Assembly (NCBI GenBank): GCA_038502055.1
Contig: JAXRKN010000043.1
Coordinates: 5,518,001-5,582,000, forward strand
Origin: Tanytarsus gracilentus
Lineage: Eukaryota > Arthropoda > Insecta > Diptera > Chironomidae
Length of the DNA: 64,000 nt
Reading direction: 5' to 3'
Shown: positions 13,305 through 25,703 of the stretch, piece by piece
How positions within the stretch are numbered: the first letter of the stretch is position 1
Layout of the letters: every line of letters starts with the position of its first letter
Notes under the pieces: model-generated
Seen by the model: only the letters and a program-made list of their open reading frames with translations
What the model was told of the DNA's origin: nothing
Databases searched by the model: none
Made by a program: the position numbers and the translations under genes

Positions 13305-15795
13305 GATTTATTGACGATGGAATTTGTGTTAGTCTCCTAATCATTCGCTATTTTATGTTTTGAATTGAATCAATGCTCAAAAGAGGAAAAAAATGCTAAT
13401 TATTTTCAATACAAATAGAGAGAAAGAGGCACATTTTTCATCGTGAATAAAACATTGAGTCACACAGCATTAGCGGCAGAAGTGAGTTTGAATAATGTGA
13501 GAGACGAAACGAGAAGTGAAAATTGAAAGGAGAAATATTAAGAAAAAAGGGAATTTCATTTCGTATAAAAAAAAGTTATTAATGGCAAACAAGCAAGCAG
13601 CAGCATCAGCAAAAAATGGAAAATATGAAAAACAGAAATTTTCTTCTCTTAATGTATATTAAAAATTATTATTATTCCAATGATGATGAAAGCAAGTGAT
13701 GATAAATGAAAAGCGCCTGACTGTAGTTGAAAAAGAGAAATTTATGATTAAAGCTCGTGATTATGTTGCGATTAATTTCCCCAATGTACATAACTTATTT
13801 TCTCTAGTTTTCGCTACGCCTTTTTTTATCAAAGCCCCCCTGACTGTAAATAGTTTTAATTACTCGACTAGCACACACACACGAATTTCATAATTTGCAT
13901 AAAAGCTTCATTTATAAACTCCATGAAGGGTTTTATGCGATAACTTTCTTTTATCACAAAATTTCGAGCTCAATTAACGAACTTTAAATGAGAAAGAAAT
14001 TGCTTCATAATTGAGAGATCTACGAAAGCTCATTACAAAACACTCTTCATGTGGTTTTGAGTGTTTAAAAATGAAATCATTCTCGGTTTTTAATAGAGCG
14101 GAAAGTATTTTTCAACTACGGCAATGAGTACTTAATGAGAAATTTCGCTCTCTTGTTAATGAGATGCGAGCAGGGTGCGATTAAAAGCTTAAGAAACTTT
14201 TTCCTTCTTTTTCGGCTCTTTCGTCCCGCTAAACGTTCTTTATTTTTTCGTTGATTTGAGCTTTAAAATGTTGCGGCGACATTTTCACGATGACGTCGAG
14301 ACCATAATGTAAAGGTTAATGAATAGAAATGAGATAATGTCCATTTTGAGAGTTAATGCCATCGTGAAAATTTTTCGCAGCTGTCTGCAAGGTGAAAGAA
14401 GTTTCTTTTTCGGATGACGAAGGAATTTTGTGAACATTCAAAAATTACAAAAAAGCTAATTTTGGTATTTTAACGCGGAGATGAAGATAAACGCATGGAA
14501 ACATAAATCTTCTACGAGGCTTTTTGAAATGAGTTTTTACTTTTCACTTGTTTTCTCTCTCAATTAAATCCTCGAAAAGTTTCATGAGACCTCACAATTT
14601 TTAATTAAATGCGGATCAAATTTTGTGATTAGAATTTTTTTCTCATTTTAAATTTCCGTAAGCTTTTGAACGTGCACGCGGAGAAATGAAGAAAGGAAGG
14701 AAAAGAACAAATAAATTTATTAGATATCTAAAAGAAATATAATAAAAAAAATATTAAAATTATTATGATTATGATTATCGTTATGAGTGTGAGCATCATC
14801 CAATGAATATTTTCCCCCCTCAAACATACAAAAGAGAATTTTAAAAAGAATTCAGAATAAATATTCTAGAGAGATTTCAAGCAGCGATGGAATAAAATGC
14901 AAATGCTTAAATATTTTTTTTTTCTGCAACAATAATGCACTAGAATATTTTCCTTGAAATCTGCTTGGCTGAAAATGAAAATTCCTCATCTCCTCTCTCG
15001 CGCGCTTTTAGCAACGAAAATAAAATGTGAAAGTTTCCATTTAAAAAAAAATTATCAGAAATTTCTGATGGAGAGAAAATTTTCATCCTCAGCTAACCTA
15101 ACAAATCATAAAAAAAATGATAATAAAAGAAAATATATATAAATTTATAGCTGTTGACAGTTGAGAAATAGGTATCCCATTATGATGAGAAAAAATTGTG
15201 CAAAAAAGAGAGTAAAAAAATAATAACGGTCCTTTTTTTGTTGTTTGGCAGCCTTCCGTTGAGCGAGAGATTAAACATTAAACAACCAACAGCATGTATG
15301 CATACTTAATTTAATCAAATCAAATGTCAGAAACCAGAAAACATGAACATGGCTTTAATAAAAACTTCAGCAAGAAAAAATATATTCATGAATTGAGCCT
15401 TTCGACTATTATTAATTAAAATTCTTATCGCATATCGTACGCATTAAATACACACATATCAAAGTGCTATTACAAGGGTTATTTTTCAGAGCAGTGGACC
15501 GAATGTGGAAATTTTCTGCTTTTTTTTCAGAATTTTTTTAAAAAGCAATTCTTTTCAACTCAACAACCCGCATCCAATCTTGCTATGTATTTAATGCAGC
15601 TGTAACCATCTCAATAGTTTTTTTTTCAGCCATTTCTTTCTCTCATCCAACTCCATCGTCAGTCGCTTCTGCTCATTAAATATTCATATAATCATAATCG
15701 ATATGTTTATAATGAAATTAATACCGAAACCCACATTCTAGCACTCGAAGATAATAAGCTGAAATTAGTTATTTACTCGACTCGCAATCGACAAG
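13305..15795. other. Intergenic: unc-104 3'UTR and upstream region of the gustatory receptor
   Basis: No open frame with recognisable similarity. A Pumilio-type word TGTAAATA (about 13846-13853) lies in the possible long 3'UTR, and a short CA run lies near 13870. The rest is unique AT-rich DNA. The gustatory receptor start codon is at 15796. Confidence 0.45.
13446..13451 (+). terminator. Candidate polyadenylation signal of unc-104
   Basis: AATAAA lies 142 bp after the unc-104 stop. The 3'UTR of this neuronal gene may run further, since more AT-rich unique sequence follows. Confidence 0.35.
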
Positions 15796-18700
15796 ATGTC
15801 GCAATCAGTGACACCATACACGAGCATCTCAACCATCCTCAGCAGCTCAATGATTCCAAAAGCACTGGGAATTGCTTGCTTCTCGGTCGAAAATGGAAAA
15901 TCAGTTACAAAATTAGGCGACGTGATCTTATTTTTGAGTAGCGTCGTAATTGGAATCTTGGTCTGTTACTTTTCCGTCATAATTCGAAGCGATTTAGTTG
16001 CGCAACAAACGAGAATTGCCAACATTGGAAATTTTCTCGCTTTCATTGCATCCGTCGTCATTATAATCTTATCGATGCTCATAACTTTTATTTTCCGACA
16101 CAAAATTTGGAGTTTGGCACAGAAATTGGATGATATCGAGGAGAAGGTGAGGACTTAGTGAGGGGCAGAAAATTATACGCTTCATGCCGCCTCAACATAC
16201 AATAAACTATCGATTTTTATTCTCTTTTTGGGAGGTTGCATAATAATCAAGTCTTTGGCACCGTATTTTTCGTTGGTCTCTTCCCTCCGCTCTGCACTGT
16301 GCTTGACCAGAAATTTATTCCTACATTGTCATGATGTGTGCAGCTCGACAATTTCCATTTTAAATTTTATCCAAGCGAGAAAAAATAACAATTTTGAAGT
16401 GGCAAAATTTAATGGCAATTTTATTGATTCGATTTGACACAAAACGCAAAAGCTGAAATAATATTTTGTGATATGCGATTTCCGATACATGTGTCGACTG
16501 GTGGGTGTCGATGTTATTTCCGTGATTTTTTTGCCATCTGCGAATAACGATAAGAAATTTCTAACACTCGTGGCCATGTCGTTGATGCGTAATTGCTCGA
16601 TTTTTTATGACGGTTGGAGATTTGATGTTTGTGAAAGCTCAATGAAAGTTTTGTAAGCTTGGAAATTTTTCACATGCACGTTAAAGTTTCTGTAACTCTG
16701 TAATCAAATTGAGTTTGATAAGCGAAAAGTTCCGTTCGAGGGCAGAAATATTAACATGTTTGAGAAAGTTTTCAAATCCATTGTCTGAGTTTATATGTGA
16801 TGAGGGTTAGAAGTTAAATTACGTTACATAAAAATTTAAAGTTTTGAATTTTTTTAAAAAAAATTTGACGTAATTTAGAAATGGCCAACAACAGTCTCAA
16901 AAGGCAAATGTTAATTTAAAGCCTACTGTAAATTCTTATGATTAATTAAAAATTAATTGATCAATTTTCCAGAAATTCCTAAAACAAATTCCAACTTCAG
17001 TCGACAAGAATTCTAAAAATTTTACCAATTATAAAATTTTTAATTAGCCTAAAATTACTTTTATCTTCGAGCATAATTTGAATTTTTTCCTACATCAAAA
17101 ACTTTTAAATTCAACCGACCTTTTGGAATATAATTAGTCGAGCTTAAGTTGAATCTCCTAATTTCCTCAAGTAATTTAAGTTTGTCGTTTTTCATTCTTC
17201 TTCCTTTAATTGAGATAAAAGCGTTGTCAAAACATCCATTAATCAATCTGATCGCACCACATCCGCTTGACAGTCACTCAACTAAAAACGCAGCTCTCTA
17301 TTCGAAACATCTTCTCTAGCTCGTCCAATAATCGAACCATTTTCAACAGAATGGGGAAAAAAATATTGTTCTCGTAAAAACTTTTATCGGTGTCATGAAA
17401 TTTTATTTCAGTTATGAATTTTTTTTCGTTCTCTAGCATGAAATTCATAAGACGATTAAGATTTTTTCTGCTTTGATGATATTGCATGCAAATAGCGTTA
17501 CGTAATTTTCATACCATAACTGTGATACTTTGCGGGTGCAATTTGGTGTGAGAAAGAATTTTTTTGCGAGATTTTGTCCATTCTGAGAATTTTTTAAAGG
17601 AACAAAAAATTGACAAAAGGAAGGTCAAGATTTTTTTGACACAGTCTTTTCACAAAATTAGCCGCAACTAAACGGACAATTAAATATAATTTATGAACCT
17701 CTTGAGTGATTTTATTCAACGCCGAACTGGCTGCCAAATTTCCGCTGAGCTGAGCCTCCCTTAAACCTCTTGTGGTAATGCTCTTAAAATTTTGTAAACA
17801 TCGAGAATTTTAAAGTTTCTCTCTCGCACTATTTAAGCATCTTATAATCAATGTTTTAAGCTTTTAAAAGCACTCACCAAGTTGTTCCGTAAGTCTTAGG
17901 AGGGAATTATAAATAAAATTTTCTCTGAAATTTCCGCCACATTTCAGAAAACTCTTTTGTGATGAAGAATTTGGTTTTGTCGTTAGGAAACGGTTGAGAA
18001 TGAGAATTAGAAGGTTAAAAGAATTTTTATTTGCAAAGCTCAATTCAAATGTGAAAGATTGTAAGTCGAGAAGCCTCTCATAAAAATATTTTTCTTCTTT
18101 TGTAATCGAAATTCTTTAGTTGCTACACGCAGTGAGATTTGTGGGCTGAATGTAACATTTTAGGTTGTCATATTTCCATTTTAAATGCGATTTTCCTTTC
18201 TAAAGAAAAGGGGTCAGAACCTAATTTCTATTTTTACAGTCGAAATGTATCAATTTCGATCAACAATGAATTAATTCGTAAGCAAAACCCACACACGAAA
18301 ATTGATTCCTACGAAAGTAGCTTTTTCTTTCTCTCGAAAACCATCAAATTATCATAAATTATTATCTCAAATAGTGCTCGCTCGCATCTACAGAAATGTT
18401 ATATTTATTTTCACCCCAAGATTAAAATATCATTAAAACTTCCTCTCCCACTTCGTCTCTAAGATAAATGTCGCTATCAGAAAAGCCATTAAAAAGCTCA
18501 TATCATATTGCTCTAGCTTGCCCTCAAGAATTAGGTTGAAAATTTGTTGCAGCATGTTAGAATAGAAAAAAATTATATTAAAACTTCATCCTTATAATTA
18601 GTTGCGATGCGTGTTTTAATTATTTTTAGAGAGCTTTTTGAAAAAGTCTTTTTTTAATTTCAAACAAAGTTAAAAAATTTTCAAAGTAAAAAATTGAAGC

Positions 18701-20299
18701 GTTTAAATTTGGAAAAAACGTTAAAATTTTTTTATTTGATGTTAAGAAATTAAAAAAAGTATTTCAGCATAAGGCGGTGCCAAAAAAAGTTAATTTCATG
18801 CTCATCCTCATGCACGTTCGCACTCATATAAAATTGTATGATTCTTCAGTTTCAGGAAATTGGCTCAAAGATGAATTTCGAGCGTATGCTTCGAATTTAC
18901 GCAATAATCTGCTCAGCAATTCTCTTAGTCATTTTTGCGTTGGAGTATTTTCTTTATGCCATCGATGAAAATTCGATAATTTATAAAGTCATTTTACATT
19001 TTTATTCGACGCTGTACTTAACGATTAATGTCGGCATATGCACGGCAAGTATACTGTCGATAATCATCCGACTGAAACGCATTAACGGTGTGTGTAAATC
19101 GCTATTAATTCACGGTGATTATGGAAATACAGTTACGAGGGTTCGAACAATCAACAAGAGTGATGAGATGGAGACGATTGGAAAGCTCTATGAGATTTAT
19201 AGCTTGTGTATTGATGTCTGCGATCTTATCAATTTGTGCTTTATGTTCCAAGTCATGCTCGGCTATGGACTCGTCTTTTTTCACACAATCTTCGTCAGCT
19301 TTACGGTTTATAAGGATTTCTCCACACTCGGATGTTTATTGCCGGAAACAACTTGTTCACTGGCATTTTGTTTATATTACAATCTCTTTCTCATCCTGAT
19401 TATTGCGATGTGCTCCGGTGCGGAACAAGAGGTAAGCAGGCATAACACAATGCACACATATTTTTCCCTCAATCTACCCTCAAATTATTATCCTAGTCGG
19501 GGATGCATAAAAATATCTACTCAGTAGTTTGTTGGGATCAATAAAAGGTTCAAAAATGTTTTAAATCCTAGGGGTGTGAGAGGATTTAATTTACTTTAAA
19601 TATATTAAAAAATTTATTTGTTTAATTTTCTAGTTTCTTTACCCATTAAATTAATGTTTTGAACCCTAGTAGGGAAGCGGTCAACGTTTTTTTTTATTTA
19701 TACCTAACTTTTAAAAATATTTAAATTTTAAAGATACGTTACAAAAAATTCGATAATTTCAAATGTAAATCGTTGTAACGCATTTTTTAAATTGTAAAAT
19801 ATTTTTCTTTTGTTCTTCTTATTTTCTTAACTGACAAATTTTCTTGTTTCCGACATGGTTTTAAACTATTTTTTCCTTTTCGCAAAATTTTGGCTAATTA
19901 AAAAATAATAAAATTTTTGCTTACATTCTATGGCTAATTACACTAAAACAAAAACTATAATTTGGCACGAGAATTATTTTGCTTTCAATTTTCAATCTTT
20001 AGGCACAATTATCCTTAAAGTTGGCTAATGAGATGATTAAGCAGAGCAGTGACATGAACAAAACCCTCATGTTGGTTACATTTACCACGTTGATTAAAAA
20101 ACGAGGACCAAAATTCAGCTGTGGACTTTTCGACTTCGATTGGAAATTGGTTTTTGCGGTTTGAAATTTAATTTTTAACTGTCATGGTTGATTGTGCAAC
20201 TGGTGAATGACAAAAATAATTATTTTGCAGAATATCTCGTCGGCAGCAACGAATTTTGTGATTCTCATGCAATTCGACATGGCATCGAAGCAACGCTAA
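15796..20299 (+). CDS. Insect gustatory receptor (Gr family seven-transmembrane ligand-gated channel)
   Basis: The four exons are 15796-16146, 18850-19431, 20003-20158 and 20231-20299 (TAA 20297-20299). The first three junctions are all phase 0. The total is 1,158 nt, or 385 aa, the usual size for the family. Exon 1 encodes the intracellular N-terminus (KALGIACFSVENGKSV) and two hydrophobic helices. Exon 2 carries more membrane segments (AIICSAILLVIFALEYFLY, then LINLCFMFQVMLGYGLVFF). Exon 3 has the conserved intracellular loop and CGLFDFDWKLVFA. Exon 4 ends with TNFVILMQFD, the C-terminal helix that carries the family's TYhhhhhQF signature, here with Asn in place of the Tyr. Grs sit in dendritic membranes of taste neurons and sense tastants, CO2 or other cues; the ligand cannot be inferred. 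The exon 3 donor (GTTTGA) is weak, but reading through it meets a stop at once. Intron 1 is 2.7 kb. Confidence 0.88.
16147..18849 (+). other. Intron 1 of the gustatory receptor gene
   Basis: A long AT-rich intron between phase-0 exons. I looked for alternative first exons of the Gr28 type and for a nested gene on either strand. Only short unsupported frames were seen (for example 17061-17246 and 17278-17487 on the minus strand). Around 16818-16880 there is a weak hairpin (ATTACGTTAC...GACGTAAT) that may be a decayed copy of the TACGTTAC repeat described at 19721. Confidence 0.5.
19721..19845 (+). repeat. TACGTTAC hairpin repeat, copy A (in Gr intron 2)
   Basis: This shares with 23658-23770 the ordered blocks TTTAAATTTTAAAGATACGTT, GTTGTAACG, TTTTTTAAATTG and TTAACTGACA with similar spacing. 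The GATACGTTAC and GTTGTAACGCA blocks are inverted relative to each other, so each copy can form a hairpin. It is a short dispersed repeat without coding capacity, perhaps a decayed MITE. Confidence 0.6.
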
Positions 20300-22454
20300 A
20301 AGCGCGAGATGACAATTGTTTCCTGCCTCGATTGTAAATGAGCACAATTTTTGTGTGATACCAAGAGCAAATATATTTAGCGTCATTAAATGTGTCAAGC
20401 ACAATCATGTTGAGCGAAGTACTTTTCCATCCATGCAGACGGCGAGTGAGAGAAAATGTGCGGGAAGCTGTGTGAGAGCGGAGAGAAAAGGAGAGTGGAA
20501 ATGCTGGAAAATCCTTTGGAGTGTTATGACAGTTTCACATTTTTAGTACAATTGAGAGCGAATTTTCGTTAGCAAATTTTCTCTTTCAATTTTTGATGAT
20601 TTTTGTGGCGGTTGTTGATTCATGCTTGAAGTTTACTTTATGACAAATTTTATATTTGATTTTTCACTAATTACGTTAATTTTGTCAGCAATTAAAATTA
20701 GTGGGTAATTAATTTATTTGTTTGAAAAATTAATGTGCAAATAAAAGTGTTGAAAAATTTTGCGAATGTTTTGACAAATAAAAATAATTATAAATGCATT
20801 TTGAAGTCGTTCATTAGATAATGGAATAAAGAGCGACTGACTCAAAAGACTTTCAAATTTTATGATTCCTTTGGATATTTGAATTGATTTCAAGCCTCTT
20901 AGCACATCAAATAAAAATTATTAATATTTTAATGATTTTCTTCATCACTTCTGCTAACAAATTTTTTGATTCTCAACGAGGAAAAAATATTTTTCAATTT
21001 GAGCTTTTCTTATTGCGTAGGATTTGAGTGAAGTAAAAAAGTTTCTAAAGACATCAAAGCAAATCAAAACGTTTACCTTTTGTGCGTATGAAAAATGTAA
21101 TTTTTATGAGATGCTCTAAAGAAAGTCTCCACGTGCAAGGTTAACGTAAAATGATACACATTGAGACTCTTCATCCCATATCAATTTCTTTCGACATCAG
21201 TAAGTGAAAAAATGATGAAGAATGATAGTCTTAGAAAGATATTTTTTCCATCTGTCAAGGAAACGCATCAAGAAAATTGAAAAATGTGGAAGATGATTTA
21301 AGATTGAGAGTTGGGATTTTAACTGATGCATAATTGATTTAAGATAAGGTCAATAAGCAATTTTAATTATTTAAAAATATTTATTATTGATAAAATTACA
21401 ATTTTTCTATAAAAATTATATCTTAAAGTTTTTCCAATAATATAATGCTGTAACATTTTTCCTTTTCTTTATTGCATTTTCTCACTTCATTAATTGCGCA
21501 ACTAAAACAATTTGTAATCGTTGTTCAATTATTGTTTATAAAAATTTTCCCTCATTTAATGAATTAAGAAATAAATCAGTTTTTATATTGTTGATTTTTT
21601 TTCTATTTTGTCAACCTCATGTTTGTCGTACGATTTGTACTCAATTCAATAGCCAGCAGAAAGTAAACAGAACATAAAAAAAGTTTCAATCAAGAGTATG
21701 TACGGAGAAAACTTTCTTTAAATGCAATCCATGAAGTATGTGTTCGAATGTGCTAAACTTTTTGCCATTAAAACAGACTTTAAACGCTTGATTTGTGAGT
21801 TCAAGAGTATTTTACGACTTTCCCCCTATTGCACTTTTACAACTCTCTACTTCCATCCTTCAATAATGTCACAGCATTAATTTCTCCCCATTTGCGCTTC
21901 GGATAATCGTTTCGCTTTACGATTGAAAAGTTTAAATGAGTTTTCTTTCTTCGAGTCATAAAAATCAAGAAAAATATTTACAAAAAAATTGCATTTTCAA
22001 AGAAGAAGTTATAAGGTAAGTTATGAATGAATGGTGATCATGCAAAATGGAAACAACCCCATTAATTTTCATTTTCAACTTCCACCCACTGATGATTTAT
22101 ATTGAAAAATTTGAGGTTTTATGACTATTCGAGAATTTTTGGCATCAAAATTTTGTTATGAAAAATTTAAAAATTTTCAACTTACGAAAAAAAGTGAATA
22201 TGAACATAAATCAAACAAAAACCTAGTTCCTCATTGATTTAATGTTCCTTCTTCGAAAGCGATTACAGAAGTGAATTGTGACGACAATAAAAGACTAAAA
22301 ATTTCTCTCGTAATTGAAAAACTTTTTTTTTCTCGTATCCTTCGAAAGTTTTATTTCATCCTCTCCCACCACCCGACAGCCTTTTAAAAAACAACTTAAT
22401 CTTCTCCATCATCTTGCGTGACATAATGGAGAGTGAAGAGAACAAGTGCGTAAA
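20300..22454. other. Intergenic, nothing recognised
   Basis: AT-rich unique sequence after the gustatory receptor stop. It has an AATAAA near 20739 and no supported gene or RNA. The short open frame at 20316-20546 is a shadow of 3'UTR sequence with no domain. Confidence 0.45.
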
Positions 22455-22462
22455 TTGAGAGA

Positions 22463-23314
22463 CAAGGGGTCCCCAACTCCCATATAAATCCATATAAATT
22501 TATATGGAATTTATATGGATATAAAATTTATATGCCATATAAAATTTATATGCCATATAAATTTTATATGGATTTATATGGATCTTTAATATGGAACACA
22601 AAATGTTTTTAATTATATTAATGGAACTTTAAAAACCTTTTTATTTTAAAATGCAATAAAACCAGGTATTTAAGTTGAATGAAGTAATCGATTCGAGTCA
22701 ATTCAAGTCGATTGCGGATTTTATGTGTAAATTTGATTTATTTTTTCTGAGCCAAGATCCAGTGAAGTGAGATCGGGTGCTGGAAGTGAGATCCAGTCAA
22801 TCTAAGTTTCAGTGCTGGAAGTGACATCCAGTCAATCTAAATTTCAGTGCTCGAAGTGAGTCCAGTCAACGTACGATGGAGTGCTGGAAGTGTGATCCAG
22901 TCAATCTAATTTTCAGTGCCGGAAGTGAGATCCAATCAAGTTAGGATCGAGTGCTGGATGACAGTACTTGTGGAACCAAACTTAAGTTCCAGTGCTGCAT
23001 ACAGTTTGGTTCCACAAGAACTGTCATCCAGCACTCGATCCTAATTTGACTGGATCTTACTTCCAGCACTGAAATTTAGATTGACTGGATCTCACTTCCA
23101 AAATTGCAGCTTATATTGACTGGATGTCACTTCCAGCACCAGATCTCACTTCACTGGATCTCACTTTCACAAAATTTTAAAGATCCATATAAATCCATAT
23201 AAAAATTTATATGCCATATAAATTTTATATGGCCATATAAATTTTATATGGCATATAAATATTTATATGGCATATAAATTTATATGGATTTATATGGGAG
23301 TTGGGGACCCCTTG
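22463..23314. mobile_element. hAT-like non-autonomous foldback element with TATA-rich word arrays (element 1)
   Basis: Termini CAAGGGGTCCCCAACTCCCA and its inverse fit the hAT YARNG start. Both flanks carry the perfect 8-bp duplication TTGAGAGA (22455-22462 and 23315-23322). The 852-bp element is a large imperfect palindrome. Next to each end are runs of a self-complementary word built on CCATATAAATTTATATGG. Further in, several copies of a unit containing GCTGGAAGTGAGATCCAG followed by TCAATCTAA run in one direction, then in the inverse direction after a centre near 22977 (TTGTGGAACCAAACT inverse-repeated). There is no open frame for a transposase, so it must be mobilised in trans. The exact target duplication implies fairly recent insertion. 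Confidence 0.93.
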
Positions 23315-23322
23315 TTGAGAGA

Positions 23323-25227
23323 GCTGAAAATCAAGTTCTGCAAAACAATCAAGAAGAAAAGGGCATGTCAAAGTAATTATGCTATTCAGAAAAGAATTCT
23401 TTCAAAGTACCCGAGGGCCTTTTGTGTTTGTCTTTTTCATTTTTCATGGAAGGCCAAAAATCTAAAGGATGAGAATGAAAAAAAATCGGAAAGTATTATT
23501 AAAAATTTATTTTAACTTGCTAACGCACTTAGCAGTCGTGACCCTTTTTATGAACTCTCAAATTACGGACGATTACAGTGAAAGGTGTGAAAATGTAATT
23601 TTGTACAGAAGTAAAAGTCAACATATTTTTTTACTCATACTTTATTTCCAAATAAGGTTTAAATTTTAAAGATACGTTACGTAAATTTTATTAATTTTCA
23701 AAGTTATTTGTTGTAACGTATTTTTTTAAATTGAAAAACTTTTTTATTTTTTAACTGACAGCTTTTTGAATTTCCATACTAAGGAAAACTAAAGTCAGGA
23801 CTAAAGTTAATTGAGAAAAATTCAACCTTCACTGTATCACTTGAAAATCGAAAGTGTGTTTCGTGCTTTGCATTTCTTTCTGTATCATTAAAATGTTTTT
23901 GCTCTCTTTTATGCATCATCATATGTGGAACGTGATAAAAGTTGTTTAACATGAACTCTCTTCCACTTTTCATTTCGAATATTATCGCAATAAATAAGCT
24001 TTAAATTGACCAAAGCTCTTCGCATTTCATCAATAAATAACTGAAACTCGTCTTAAAACTTTTGAAGGCTTTTGATTGGCAATCATCTCATTCCATCATT
24101 GCGGTGCTCACTAAATGGTCACCAAAAGTTGAGATGAGTTTGAAAGTTTTTGATTCAAGAATTTTATGTCGCACAATTTTTGGGAAATTTGCGCTACAAA
24201 ATTAAATAAACTCAGCCTCATATAAAATTCGATAATATCGCCCGTACCACATGCTGAGGATTTCCATTTTGACGGTTTTCGATGGAGGCAAGCGAGAAAA
24301 AGGGAAATTTTATTGCTCCACCAAAAAGCCATTCGAGATGAAAAGAAATTGAGCCATTTTTTTGCCATGGACACTAAAGAAATTTTTCCGATCGATAAAT
24401 TTTACTTCATTTATTGGCTTCGTTCCTTGTTGTGAAGAATCTATTTGAGATGATTTTTAGCAGAAATTGAAATAAATTAAAATACTCGGAATTTAATTGC
24501 GCAGTTTTTATCAAAGTGAAAGCCATTAAACATTTTATTTGTGACAATATAAATTGAAAGTCTGCACTAAAATGCAAGACAAAACCCGTTAATTAACCTC
24601 ATTTGATCTCATTTTTTCACCCCAAACACAAAATTAAACTTTTTTATTTTGTTTTAATTTCTCCGCAATTTTTTACTCTCCCCTCATCAGAGAAGATAAA
24701 ACACCACTCGCCACTTTTTTATTATCGTGAAATTATTTCAACTATTTAGTTCATTAAACTCTCAATTTGACCCTTTCATTCTGAACTCGACACATTTTTA
24801 ATTTTGTTGCGCATTTTTATGAACCTGCGGGACTATTTTGAATTATTTCATTTTATTTTTCTGGCTCAATGATCCTCATAAATTCTTTAGATTTTACTGG
24901 AAAATTTGTTTAAAGTTTTGTGGATAAAAATTATTTTCAAACGATTGAACTCGATCAATGGTTTGTAAAATTTATTAATTTTGTAAGAAAAATAATTTGG
25001 ATGGAGAGTTTAAAGAGATGCTCGAGACTTGTTTCTTGGAAGGAAAATATTTTCTATTTTAAGAATGACCTCAGCAACAATCTCAAAAGAAATATTTAAC
25101 TTTCATTATTTCGTTAAGTTAAGGGACTTAAGTCAGAATGTTTAATTTTTTAAATTAATCAGAGCTTCAAATAAAAAATGGAAGTGACAAAACTCAAACG
25201 TATTTAAATTTAATTCATTGTTGGTAA
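23323..25227. other. Intergenic with one dispersed repeat
   Basis: AT-rich DNA. Apart from the TACGTTAC repeat at 23658-23770, no gene, RNA or structured repeat is recognised. Confidence 0.45.
23658..23770 (+). repeat. TACGTTAC hairpin repeat, copy B
   Basis: The second copy of the repeat seen at 19721-19845. It starts with the same AAATTTTAAAGATACGTTAC block, has GTTGTAACGTA on the other side of a short loop, and shares the downstream TTAACTGACA. It lies about 340 bp right of hAT-like element 1. Confidence 0.6.
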
Positions 25228-25703
25228 AAACTGAAATATACGGTCCCCTCTCAGTGGAAAAATGGTCCAGATTGCAAACAAGCTGTCCAGATATACACCA
25301 TCCTCATCCAAAACGCTCGCGATATGGGTCCCTCTCATTTTGATTTCGTTTATGATACGCCTGAATCTTTGATTATGGTCAATATCAACAACAAATTTTA
25401 TCAGATTGAGAATAACGACGATATCGATACACTCGTTGATGAAGTTGACAGAATAAGAAAGAAAAAAGAAGACAATGAAAAAGCGTTTAAAGAGATTGCT
25501 TCGCTGTTTGACAGAATGGAAGAAAGGAGGACTCAATCTAAACTCAATTTATAAAATATGCAATTTAAATTTTTTTTAAAGAACATTATGTTAAAATCGT
25601 TATAAACTATTCTCTCTATTTTTCAAAAAAAAACTGTGCACAAGCTTTGCTTAAACAGTCAATAAATAAATTTTCGGATTAAAAAAAAAAAAAAAAAAAA
25701 AAA
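25228..25703 (+). pseudogene. Probable 5'-truncated retrocopy with polyA tail, source gene unknown
   Basis: An open frame runs from just after an in-frame TAA (25225-25227) to a TAA at 25552-25554, giving 108 codons. The first ATG at 25324 is well inside the frame and similarity-like composition precedes it (WKNGPDCKQAVQIY). The product is charged and looks protein-like, with a C-terminal helical stretch rich in K/E/R (VDRIRKKKEDNEKAFKEIAS). After a 3'UTR-like 106 bp come overlapping AATAAA hexamers (25661-25670) and 23 consecutive A (25681-25703). The pattern coding end, short UTR, AATAAA, A tail is that of a reverse-transcribed mRNA or a LINE 3' end. Flanking ACTCAAA words (about 25192 and 25708) might be a degraded target duplication. 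I do not recognise the protein. A genuine small gene with a genomic A-tract is the alternative. Confidence 0.5.

Noticed and set aside
16329..17487. Minus-strand frames in the Gr intron that might be a nested chemoreceptor or its remnant
   Set aside because: Three short frames in different phases, no membrane pattern or Gr motif, and no convincing splice sites joining them.
23267..23515. An 82-codon frame starting in element 1
   Set aside because: It begins inside the TATA-rich repeat and crosses the element end and target duplication; no domain.
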